NCBI GenBank assembly: GCA_025642075.2
Contig: JAODUO010000960.1
Coordinates: 283,501-347,500, forward strand
DNA: 64,000 nucleotides
Source: Ridgeia piscesae
Taxonomy: Eukaryota; Annelida; Polychaeta; Sabellida; Siboglinidae
Direction of reading: 5' to 3'
Shown: positions 8,111 through 18,570 of the stretch, piece after piece
Layout: the number at the start of each line of letters is the position of its first letter
Position numbering within the stretch: the first letter of the stretch is position 1
The notes under the pieces: generated by a model
Told to the model about the DNA's origin: nothing
The model's input: the letters and a program-made list of their open reading frames with translations, nothing else
The model's database searches: none
Position numbers and translations under genes: made by a program

Positions 8111-9327
8111 GAAGAAGAGCAATTCTGCTTTGTTGGCGCAATTTTTTTGCAAGTTAATTTGCGCACAATACACAACATAAACACACTTTTTAATTGCATG
8201 TTCACTTAGGAATCATGGTTTCGGGTGGTCGTGCTTTTATACACACAGTCACACACCATCAGGGGACGGCTCGAGCTCAACAGAAATTGTCTGCCGAAGC
8301 TTCCCGCCCAAAATTTTATAGAGCAGCCATCTAGCGGAAAAACAAGGGAGTAATTGCTTTGGATAAATATTTAGCCTTGTTTATACTGGTAAGTATAGCG
8401 TGTCAGTGCACCATATCGATATATAATTTCATATAATTCGGAAAACGTCAATTGTACATGTGTGTGTGTGTTGTATTCTTGGCGCAAGTCCACGTCCCTA
8501 AAATGAAACGAGTTTGACGCTCAAATAAATCGCGTGCCTGTTGAGCGATAACAGGCCTATTTACCGTATCATGATTTTATTGAGTTATCAGTTGCCTTGT
8601 CGTTGATCTGCTTTGAATATAGGCTTGCAGCAAAGTTTCAAATTCGCAACCCCTTCAGCTGGCACACTCTGACATGGAAATTTTGCCAATCCCGCCAATT
8701 ATCGAGATAAAGACAGTTCTCTAATACTAGTAATTAATAGTACACGGATGGACCGAGTGGTGGCACTGCCTGGCCAGTCACTGAGTCAGTGGACATCGTA
8801 TCTTGCTATCTGTATATGACTGTGTAATTGTGTTACGTAACGCGTGCATCCATTTCAAGTTAAGATCCTGTCTACAACTCTTCTTCTCCTGTCTCTGCCC
8901 CTTATAGTTATATAGCACATTGGCAAACAAAGAAGTCAGACTGTCTAATAAACACACAGCATATACTCCCCCAGTCATTTGAGTCAAGAACACATAAATT
9001 AGGTTTATGCAGGTGTAGCATTGTTATTGTTAACGAAGTGTCTACGCGTACATGAGCCGTATCTTTAGACCCGTGGCCTAACTGTACATGAGGATTCGCA
9101 TGCATCTGATTTAAATTCTGCACATGCATGTTGGCACATCGATACAGCGGAGTTACGTGTGGGAGCGATCTTTTCTTTGACATAGTTACATTTACAGACA
9201 GCCATAGGGCTATACGTCTACATGCAAAAAACAAAAGGCACAAAATTTCACGTATATATTTAGAACTGAATGCCAAAAAAGATTCCGTTCATACGTACAT
9301 CAACATGCAAGCACGGAAAAACTGACA
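8111..9327. other. Non-coding stretch, little recognisable
   Basis: I see no supported gene. A CTCF-like site lies on the minus strand at 8323-8337 (CCGCTAGATGGCTGC), and a short (GT)n run lies near 8460. An outlying TTTAGAC..GGCCTAA hairpin motif at 9064-9082 is related to the array that starts at 9328. Confidence 0.4.
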
Positions 9328-9610
9328 TACTTTTAGATTTGTTTGCTAAAGATATGGTATGTATGTAGGCGTACTTTTAGATGAGAGTGCTAAAGATACA
9401 GCAGTAGAGCTTATGTATAAACACGCATGCGCAGGGACTTTTTTAACTGACTGCTAAAGATAAGGCTTACGTATGGAAATCATGTGCTTGTCGACTGTTG
9501 TACCTTAATTTAGACAAATGATGCTAAAAACACAGCTCATTAACTGGAAATAAAATCATGCACAAAATGAATGCCGTACTTTTAGACTGGTGGCCTAAAT
9601 GTACGCTTAG
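9328..9610. repeat. Degenerate array of TTTAG-N-CTAAA hairpin motifs
   Basis: Five related motifs occur at about 9332, 9376, 9441, 9509 and 9581, with an outlier at 9064. Each has TTTAG (or TTTAA), an 8-10-nt loop and (G)CTAAA or CCTAAA, which is an inverted pair of pentamers. Upstream GTAC and downstream GATA(C)AGC-like bases are often shared. Spacing is irregular (about 45-80 bp). It looks like an old, decayed tandem repeat. Confidence 0.55.
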
Positions 9611-12600
9611 CCTTTGCCTATTGTTAATTGCCATGTTAATTGCCATGCTCTGTCTGTGTCACTAAGCCATCTCCAACTGTCGGCAATTCTCAATAACACA
9701 CAGCTTGCGTGTAACTAATGTAAGCTCAGGTTCATGATCCAAAATAGGGTTGCCGAACCATTTTGGGTGGGCCGTCAAGAGTCATAATTCGATGTCTGAA
9801 TTATTCTATTATCCTGTACCAGATATGTGCATGTGAGACGAATACTGTATGCAAATGCTGGATAAATTTGAAACAGTATAAATAGTAATATAAAATTCAC
9901 ACAGTGGCGTAAATTGTTTGTCTTGCTTGAATCTGGCATGGATAAGTCGTATTCTGTTTTATACTACTGAACAACTTTTCCCAAGTACCACTTGAACTTT
10001 CTATCCCTCGATATACTATAAATCAGAACAGCCTGGATGCATTTAAGAGCAACATCCACAATATATATATTTTTTAATATTATGCATACTTTTAACTATA
10101 TGTTTCTGCTGCGTGATATTGACACATTGTCAAAATAAAAGTCTGAAAGGATAGTCCAACAACATTTATGTAATATGTAGTAAGTAATATATTCAATTTT
10201 TTACTAAATTAATAATTATCACACAATTATGCGTGAATAGTGTTCTTTTGAGGAAGTCCTAAGGAATGTAGAAATCAAATTGAGTAAATACAGACGGGTA
10301 AAAATAAAAACTTGTAATTATAAATTGTGAGAGAACACAAATGATTAGCTTGGTAACCATGTGAGAGAAGGCCTAAGGTATACTGTTTACATGTTTACAG
10401 ATAGTGACTTCACCGCAACTCATCTTGCTGAATGAGAGTATTGGGGCACCATGGAAGACCTCAAAAAACGACTGCAGTTTGACAACGCATCCGTTAAGCA
10501 TCAGGTGCGTGGCAAATTGTTGTGTCGACTTTATAGCTAGAGATATTGTATGTGACTCCTTAGAATTAAGGATACTCCTTTTGTTGATGCTTGCCAGTTT
10601 TTGGTTGTTGTCCTTCCAGCATTTATCCTATGGAGATACATCTCTACTCCCACAGGTTTTTTTAAAGGGAGATTGGATTGTCTGAACATGTTGTTTACGT
10701 TTTGCAGAAGAAAACTTCCTAAATGCAATTAGGGGTGCATATTTCTTCTACTCTTAAAAACAATGATTTCAATTAATAAAAACCAAATACCGCTACAATA
10801 TATAATTGTTACTGAAAAGTCCAACCAAATAATACTGGTGTTGATTGTTTCATTCACCACTGCTTAAGACAATGTAGGGATTGAAGCATTATAATAAGAT
10901 TATTCCACCATCCTGCAATAACTTTTATTTGTGTTGGCTTAGTTGGTTTTCTCATTGGCAGCCATCATAAAATTTTGTCAGATTATAAGTAAACTGTACC
11001 TGAGAATTTTGTTATTTCAACACAGTAACCGCAGTCATGTCACTGATATACTAATCAAATTTCATCAAAATCACTTATCTCAGGCTCATTTGAAATGCAT
11101 GTGCACTGCCCGTCAATATTGACCCAATGTATTACGTTTTTTGCATCCGCAGGGTCATGTAAGAAAAAGTGGCTAAAAATTACTACACCAATTACACTCT
11201 GCCTAATACACGTCATTACACTGCAGATACATCACAGCACTGAATCGACTAGTATGCCTGCCCTACTGAACTCATTCCACATAAAAATAATTTTTTCAAA
11301 ATCTCAAGTGACACAATTATTAAGGTACTACATTCATGTGGGTTAGACTTCCTGGTCTGACACCTGCAGTGCTCTGTACACAGCACACATCAGATGTTAT
11401 GCCTAATGCTGCCATCTGGTGTATAGTATAAAACTACTGTAAATGTGGAATGGTATTATTTCCAACAGTGCCTTGATGGGAGTTGCTGGTGAAATAAATT
11501 TTGGAGTTTCGTAGATCTCTGTATTGTATCTTAATCAAAGGTAGAATTTAACACATAATTATGTGACATGTGCTGCCACCTGGAGTGACTTATTCTGCAC
11601 TAGTGACATCTGCTGGTGAAATAGTATATTACATTGTCGTGCAGCTTACCTGATAATGTGACCAATCAATACGCTGAAGTAAGTCGGTGTGAAATTGTGA
11701 ATAGCCCGTGGTGAAGATGAGGTAGAATAATTAACACGTATTAGTGAATGTGTTACTCAGACAGGAGATAATGGCACTCCAGCTCCATTGAAACAGTGTT
11801 AGGTCGCTGTGATAATTGGATGCATATATGAACAGTCGATTGATTGGAAAATCTTGTATTGGTGCGACTCGTTTAATATGCCCATGTGCACAGATGTGAT
11901 TATGTGTGGAATATTGCGGTCTGCCTCCTCTGGTGTGGTCGAGGTAGTTTGAGTAAAACTGTTGTGTTCTCATATAACATCCGTATATCCAAATTATGAT
12001 ACAGATTGTTATGGTACGAATAAACAGTTTCTTCTTTCCATAGTTATGTGGATTTTATAGTCAAACTATTGTGACATGTTATGTAATCTTATAGATGTGC
12101 TGTTACCGATTTTTGTGTATGTCTGAAATCATAATTTGGAATGCTCGTTTAAGGTTATCACATTTTGTTGAAACATAACCTGATAGTTTAACTGTAAATT
12201 TGGGAATGTTGCCAGATAATTTTTTCAATCTAATTGCTACTGGTAACAAATTTATATTGACACTTTATAGATTTATTGATTAAGATCAATAATATATATA
12301 TTAAAAGTACTTATATAGAACATATGATCAGCTGAAATAGCTTGTTGAAGCTTGCAATTACATAGTAAAATTACAAAACAAATGGTAAGAAAATAAGTAC
12401 GTACACATTCATAGCATCACTACTGACCCAGGTTAAAGAAATAAAGATAATAAAAAGTGTTCAACAAATAAATATTAATTAGCTAAATTCCACTTTTGCA
12501 GTGAGGAGTTTTGTTTGTGAGGAATAGCCCATACTTTTTAATTTTCTTTCATCCCTATACAGCAAGCAGTTATTAACATTACTTACATCAGTTACATGAT

Positions 12601-13188
12601 GTCAAAGTTCCTAAATTACACAGACTAATTAACAGAGATTAGCCCCACAGTTAATGATGGCTGTAACAGATCTCTAGGAGTGAAGTGTCGTACTCTGAAG
12701 GCATCTTGCAAGACTTGGAGGCTCCTGTTATAGGCCGAGGGTAACATAAGAATGCAGGTAATTGCCAATAAGCAGCGGTGGCACCTGCTTCAGCAAAGGT
12801 GTCTCTCTAGTCACCTTGCAAGGACAGAGGCATAATTATTGGACACTGTTGAAACCAGTGTTCTGTGTGTCTGTGGTGTCTAGACACATGTGTCTTGTTT
12901 GAGAGCAAATAAATAGACAGAGCATCAGCAGACAGATAGTTAGATACCATGTAGATTGGGTGTTGCGCTCCAAGTGAATTTGTACATAGTGTGGGGACAT
13001 TTGTAGTGTATTTTTGGGGCACGGGGTCAAGGAAAAGCATACTCTTGATATGCTTCCGAAAATGTTGACAATTATAAATAACCCTAACAAGATTCTAACA
13101 TAAACATCCCTACAAAGTGGGGTCTCAAATTAAACATAATTTATATAAAAAATTAAATAATATTACTTGATATTAATTTTTTCATTGT
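9611..13188. other. AT-rich non-coding stretch
   Basis: There is no gene that I can support. The only signals are CTCF-like sites on the minus strand at 11408-11423 and 11571-11589 (CACCAGATGGCAGC and CTCCAGGTGGCAGCAC). The short open frames here lack conserved motifs and typical coding composition. Confidence 0.4.
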
Positions 13189-13519
13189 AGAGCGCAGTGG
13201 CTCGGGTAGAGCTTCGGATTTTCGACTAAGAGAACCCGGGTTCAAATCCTGTGCTGCGGTGTTAAAACCTTGGGCACGTTTTTTCACTCTACATTGCTCC
13301 AGTTCACTCAGCTGTCTAAATGAGTACCTGGCTGTAGACAGTGGTGGATATGTGTATGAGCAGTCTTCGTGCATTAATTGTAGCATATTGGTGGATGCTT
13401 CCAAGAGAAGTTGACATGGTGTCTGATAGATCAAGTCTGCCAGGGAAGTAAAGTATACAGCACTTTGAGCAATCCTGAGGATTGGGTACTGCGCTATATA
13501 AGTAAATAATCTTACCTTT
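13189..13519 (+). mobile_element. tRNA-derived SINE, near full length
   Basis: The head has an A-box-like AGCGCAGTGG and a perfect B box (GGTTCAAATCC, 13239-13249). Then come the family's shared body landmarks: AACCTTGGGCA, CATTGCTCCAGTTCACTCAG, GTACCTGGCTGTAGACAGTG and CATTAATTG. The tail contains CAGCACTTTGAGCAATCCTG and TACTGCGCTATATAAGTAAA. The family is repeated about ten times in this window. Polymerase III transcription from the internal boxes is the known mode for such elements. Open frames on its minus strand are incidental. Confidence 0.9.
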
Positions 13520-14502
13520 TGAATATATCATCGTGTTGAAAACAGCATCAAACTTCGCTGCTTTTAGATTGCTCATCACAGATGAATGATAAATAGAATA
13601 ATATCATAACACGAGCAAACAGGACCAGAGTTCTTATACATGCTTTTAATAGTTTTGTTTATTTAATATAATTTTTTTCCAAAATCTATTGTCTTCATTA
13701 AAACACTTCGATATAAAAATGTTACGACCTATAGTTCTTTATAAATAACATGACTTAATGAGAAAAGTTATCACACTTTAAATCCACTTCAGAATGCAAT
13801 AATTTTCCATTCGACCAATTAATTACTGCAGCCTGTCTGATGGCATACACACAACTTGAAGAAAAATAAACCCGAGAATGTCACAGAATGGTAATATTTA
13901 TGGCATTATACATGACTGCGGTGGACAGGAAGTGGAGTTATTGTGCCGTTCCCTTGAGAAAACCCGAAGCATGCCTCCGGGTGGCGAGATTTACCTCGGA
14001 AAGCATCACTACGCTATCAGTGCCTTAATGGCATCCACTGTTATGACACAAAGTGGTGGTTCGGTGGCAGCTGTGTTGGATTATGAGGCAGTGTTATGGC
14101 CACTAAAACCTAATATGTCCCCGTGGTATTTTCCGCATGGTTTATTTGCCGGAGCCCGCGCCAGGAAGCACCTCGTCTTTTTACTTTATTCGCATAGTAT
14201 TTCAACACACTATTGATTTTCGTCTCGCGAAGTTCTTCGACAAAACGTTATGGTTTCTCCTGGCTTCTAGACAGTCCCGTGGGGCAGTCTTCTGGTTACA
14301 ATGCCTTCTTAGTGATCAATGATTTCTACGTTGTTACCATATTTGGGCCTGCATGGGTCTCTTTACTTTAGGAGTATGCCCTTATTTGGTTTTTGTGTTA
14401 ATTAATTTAGCCAATTCTAAAGATGTACTTTACTTGTTCGTAAGTAGTACAGTTACATTCCAGACCACCTTGGCAAGTATTAATACCTTGGTAGTACCTA
14501 CA
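13520..14502. other. Non-coding stretch, one unassigned open frame
   Basis: A 112-codon plus-strand frame at 13878-14216 lies in slightly GC-richer DNA but shows no motif I recognise. Nothing else is supported. Confidence 0.3.
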
Positions 14503-14720
14503 TAGCTTTATGTAGAGACCCGTCCACCCATCATTTGGACGGGTAGAAATATGGGTGGATGGGTAAAAAAATGAAGGAGCAAAAAAAGGTCTTCCAAAAC
14601 CATAGATATTGTTAGTTATGCCTTGAAAGTGAGTGAAAATGGTGTCACGTGTGTGTTTGTACTCCACTTCAGGTCAACATTTCAAAGTTAACATCCATAT
14701 GTTCACCAAAACATGTGTGA
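14503..14720. repeat. Dispersed ~200-bp repeat, copy 1
   Basis: It starts at TAGCTTTATGTAGAGACCCG and contains a hairpin with stem CCCGTCCA / TGGACGGG (14519-14543). Next come GGTAGAAAT, GGATGGGTAA and AAAGGTCTTC, then a TGTCACGTGTGTGTTTGTAC end. It aligns with copies at 23531-23760 and 49769-49990. The class is unknown and there is no coding capacity. Confidence 0.7.
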
Positions 14721-14896
14721 CGTGACTGGCAATAATTTTATCCTGCATAAAGCCCTGGTCCCTGGTAGTTGTTATATTCATTAGAATGCAGCTTATGGTT
14801 GAATGGTTTGTTTACATACAGATTGTTTACATAATGGATTATTTTGGCCATGATTTATTTACACACTGCATGTTAATAGTTTAAATCAATAAATAA

Positions 14897-15034
14897 TAAA
14901 CAATGCTCAAATGAACTCAATATAAACAAACCATGTCAAAACAAAGTCTTGTGTACTAATAGTTTGTTTACCTAAACAAAACTTAGATTTGATGTGGTTT
15001 GTTTACATCAGGTTCATTTGAGCATTGTTTGTTT
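14897..15034. repeat. Inverted repeat with clustered TGTTTAC motifs
   Basis: The arm 14897-14934 (TAAACAATGCTCAAATGAAC...ATAAACAAACCA) is inverted at 14995-15034 across a ~60-nt loop, with a few mismatches. Five TGTTTAC words, the forkhead core, occur within 228 bp (14809, 14824, 14965, 15000 and 15030). The inverted repeat may be a fold-back element; a forkhead-factor role is only inference from the motif. Confidence 0.6.
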
Positions 15035-15067
15035 ACACATGGCATGCTCATGCATGATTTGTATCAT

Positions 15068-15340
15068 GCAGTGGCACAGTGGTTAGAACTCAACAGAGAC
15101 AACCTGGATTCAAATCGTGCCCTGCTGAGTTAAACCTTGGGCAAGTTTGTTCATCTACGTTGCTCTAGTTCACATTGCTGTATGAATGAGTACCTAGCTA
15201 TGGACAGTGGTGGATATTAGAGTATGAAGTCTTCATGCATTAATGGCAGGATGGCTGGACACTTCCCAGAGGAGTCGAGATGTTGTTCTACTGAACAGGT
15301 CTTTCAGGGCTGGGTGCTTTATTTATTTTTGTTTAGTCGC
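15068..15340 (+). mobile_element. tRNA-derived SINE, diverged
   Basis: It carries GCAGTGGCACAGTGGTTAGA (A-box region), GGATTCAAATCG (degenerate B box, ~15106) and TTGGGCAAGTTTG, then a body with GAATGAGTACCTAGCTATGG and CAGTGGTGGATATTAG. The tail is truncated after TTTCAGGGC. Confidence 0.85.
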
Positions 15341-17064
15341 TATTATATAATGCCAAGTTTCTGTTAACAGTAATTCAGACTTGTTCATCGTTCTAATAAT
15401 ATTACATTTTGTACATTAAAAAAAATTTACAAAGATTTATAGAAATGATGTTAGTAAATCACATCATAATTTTTTTGGTTACACTGTTGACTCAAAGATA
15501 CATTAATTCATTAGTTTCACAATAAAACGATGTCTCGGCATTGTTTGTTTGTGCTGTACTGTCACTGTGCTGTGAGATTGATTTGACTTAGTAATCATGA
15601 ACCAGTAGGGAAACGACTTCCTGCGGGTTCTGGGACTATAAAGGAGTGTGTTTATATGGTCAAGACATGTCCTGTCCAGTGCACGCCTTACTGACCACTG
15701 GTGACCACACAGGAAGCTTTCAATCATTTCACACTGACTTCATCTCACTCCCAATATTAACTGTATCTGTCAAATGGAGCTTGTCTAATGGTTTCACTCA
15801 CTGCCCAGTGGTCAGTTCATAATCCAGTCTCCTGTGGTCAGTTTACTCTTGGTCAGTGCAGAGATCTGCATATCCAGGGCAGACACACCATGGGCCTATT
15901 TCACTTACAATAAGTTCGCTCTTATATGCCTGATTTTACTCTTTAAAATAGATTTTGCTCCCGAACAGTGATCTTATATACTGATCATTAGATACCCATA
16001 ATACTGAATCTTAGATACTTACACTGAATTGTAGTTATTTATGTACAGAGTGCATTTATTATTCCCACTAATTGCCAGTGATGTCATGTTTGTGCCATAG
16101 TGATTCGCAATGAAAATATGGGTTCATTAATGATAAGAATTTAATAATATTAATATAACCAAACCAGGTAAACAGAATAAATTCGATTGCAACTGGTTGT
16201 AGCAATTTTGGTGAATAGTTGGCATTGGTTGCTTAGTCAAACTCGGCTGTGGTACAGCCATTAATTTCAGTAATAAATACTGCACATTTTGCAAGTTACA
16301 GATGAGTAGCCAAGAACTTGTATGAGGCTAAGGGCAGTAGCTTTCAGTAAGACAACGAAACAACATTAAACATACATTTATAAGAGCAAAAACCTTGTCA
16401 AGGAATAGTGACTAGTTTTACAATTCAAATTGTTAATGAATGACGACAAAATTATTGTGATTTAAATTGACAAATGATCTACTTATTTCATGCTACACAG
16501 TAATTATTATAAAACAAATTAAAGCCATTAAAACAATGCTACTTTATTAATTGTTGTATTTGAAAAAATATGTGTACTATACTTGTAAGAGGCTCAGTTA
16601 CGAGGAATGCTATTGACTGTAACTGGTACTAGGGATGAGTAATGTGTCACTTCTAGACCATGTTTCCATAGTTTTATTATCACTCCTCTGACCAAGGATA
16701 CTTCTGTCTGGCACTTATCTTTGGCATTCCTTTGAATACATCATTTTGGAGCTGTTCTTTCTCCAAAGTCCAGCCCTGTCTCAAGTACTTACTGACCACT
16801 TCCTGTTCACCCATAGTGACATATAGGATATTACAGTAGCCATTGACCACTCACTGTGCCTTGTGTGGTCATATTGTTACACGTGGTTGTTATAAAGTTT
16901 GATTGGTCAACACTGATCTGCGACAATTCATCTTAACTCATCTGTTGACACACAGGTCTCTGATGGACGTAGAAATAAATACATAAATACTGTTTCATAT
17001 ATTACAATTACAGTGTTTTCTGTGGAGAGTATATCCCTGCTATTGGGCTGTTGGCAGCCCCAGT
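15341..17064. other. Region downstream of the GPCR gene, no gene seen
   Basis: This is AT-rich non-coding sequence. On the minus strand, AATAAA-type words (plus-strand TTTATT at 16673-16678 and 16543-16548) lie about 390 and 520 bp after the GPCR stop and could serve as polyadenylation signals. Many TGACCA/TGGTCA words occur (15690-15860 and 16790-16900) without a clear pattern. Confidence 0.3.
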
Positions 17065-18570
17065 TCAGACCGACATGGGCCTACTTGGAGTATCTACGTC
17101 AACCGAGTAGAGTCCGTATCCATCCCGCAGGTGATCCGGTATTAAATGATCCAGACACATCTTACCGTTGCGATCGGGTTCACATGCTCGTGGCAGGCGA
17201 CTGTTGTGTATAGGCGCGTACATACACATCTCATGATTGTTGCAATTTGTCTGCAGCTCATAACTCTCCTTTGCCTTCAAGTTGCTGTCCTTCAGCGTTA
17301 ACTTATACATCCGATTGTTGGGCATGTTTCGGGCTGCGTTGTACGCCCGCATGTTGCCCAGGCCCTTGGCGCGACGCCCGCCCGTGAATGTGCGTTCAGT
17401 GAACGGGCCAGACTGTGTCGTGTTCTGGTGCATGCCCGAAATTGGCATGTAGGTCTCGCGGACACACCGACGGAGAAACGTGTGGATGAAGATCCGTCGG
17501 AACTTCTGTCCGAGGGCGCAGTACAGGATAAAGTTAACAGCACTGTTGAGGTTGACGAGGAAATTTCGGAGGTTCGAGAGGATTTGATAGCCGAAGTTCA
17601 TCTGCACATGGGCGTTATCGACGGCGTATGCAAGGTTGTAGACCAGCGCCGGGACTTGGCACACGATGAACACCATGACGATGGAAACCAGCATGATGGT
17701 GATGCTGTTCTCCCGGCACTGGCGCACGTTCATGTCCTTGCGTTGGCGCTGTGAGTGCCTCACTGCGAGGATCAAGAAGAGGTTGAGAACAAGGAGGATG
17801 AGGAGTGGCACGATGCACATGATGGGCACATAGAGCCAGGAGAAATACACCTGAAGGTAGATGAGGTTCTGGCTGAAGGCAGTGCGGGATGGCACGACGA
17901 CGGTGGTATTCGACAGCGGGCTCAAGATGGCGGTCGGCGTGTAGTCGAACCAGCGCGGGATGTTGTACAGCGTCGAGCCAATGGACACCCCCGTGATGAC
18001 AGTCTTTGCGCGCGTGATCGTACACATCGTCGCTGCCTTCAGTGGGTGACACACTGCGATGTACCGCTCAACTGTGAACGACACCGTCAGCCAGATGGTC
18101 GCGGTCTGCGCAATCAACGCAATCGGGTAGATGTACGACACGATGTATGCAAACACGTAAGTCATGTAAACGTCTTCCGGCGGTAACGCACCTGGGAGAC
18201 CGATCAACAACAACGTGCATATGAGGACGGCGCTGTCCCATATCGCTAACGCCGACAGGTAATAGTTTGTTGACGATCGCATGGCACGTTGCGACAGGAT
18301 GATGATGGTGAGAATATTCCCGATCATCCCCAGTAGGACGGTGATGTTTGTGAAGACTCCATTGATCCAGTAGTTGAGTAGGCTCAGCTGATATTCCTGT
18401 TCGTTCGTCAGCATGTCCACTGGCGAGGGTTGCACCAACGTGTAGTTGTCCACTGGCTGCAAGTGTGACATGTTGTCAAACTGTGGCGACCGCGTCACAA
18501 ACTCGTACTTGTCCCACGATGTCACGTCGGTGACGCCTGTCAGTGACACGTTTCCTGTCCACATTTCCAT
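17065..18570 (-). CDS. FMRFamide-receptor-like class A GPCR
   Basis: This is a single-exon gene of 501 residues and a seven-helix plasma-membrane receptor, likely for a neuropeptide. Helices lie at roughly 68-93 (GN at 84-85), 103-126 (Asp112), 141-168, 187-205, 241-270 (Pro255), 288-312 and 331-351. Landmarks are ERY at 168-170 at the end of helix 3, then IAVCHPL; CQVP in helix 6 (304-307); and NSAVNFILY in helix 7 (342-350), the N-F variant of NPxxY. The stretches YFSWLYVPI and LNLFLILAVRHS resemble FMRFamide and related peptide receptors expanded in lophotrochozoans. N-glycosylation sites lie at N7, N33 and N42, with another at N221 in loop 2. The C-terminal tail is long (~150 residues). 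No cysteine lies in any predicted extracellular part. The first ATG is used, and M3 is an alternative. GC is well above the flanks. The ligand is unknown; the class is certain and the subfamily probable. Confidence 0.92.
   Translation of the reverse strand: MEMWTGNVSLTGVTDVTSWDKYEFVTRSPQFDNMSHLQPVDNYTLVQPSPVDMLTNEQEYQLSLLNYWINGVFTNITVLLGMIGNILTIIILSQRAMRSSTNYYLSALAIWDSAVLICTLLLIGLPGALPPEDVYMTYVFAYIVSYIYPIALIAQTATIWLTVSFTVERYIAVCHPLKAATMCTITRAKTVITGVSIGSTLYNIPRWFDYTPTAILSPLSNTTVVVPSRTAFSQNLIYLQVYFSWLYVPIMCIVPLLILLVLNLFLILAVRHSQRQRKDMNVRQCRENSITIMLVSIVMVFIVCQVPALVYNLAYAVDNAHVQMNFGYQILSNLRNFLVNLNSAVNFILYCALGQKFRRIFIHTFLRRCVRETYMPISGMHQNTTQSGPFTERTFTGGRRAKGLGNMRAYNAARNMPNNRMYKLTLKDSNLKAKESYELQTNCNNHEMCMYAPIHNSRLPRACEPDRNGKMCLDHLIPDHLRDGYGLYSVDVDTPSRPMSV

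Noticed and set aside
13153..13579. Minus-strand frames of 87-93 codons
   Set aside because: They lie within a plus-strand SINE and its flank.
13878..14216. 112-codon plus-strand frame in GC-richer DNA
   Set aside because: No recognisable motif, no splice context, and composition only slightly different from flanks; cannot be supported as a gene.
17428..18186. Additional frames of 108-145 codons on both strands inside the GPCR gene
   Set aside because: Overlapping shadows of the receptor coding sequence; no motifs, and the receptor frame explains the composition.
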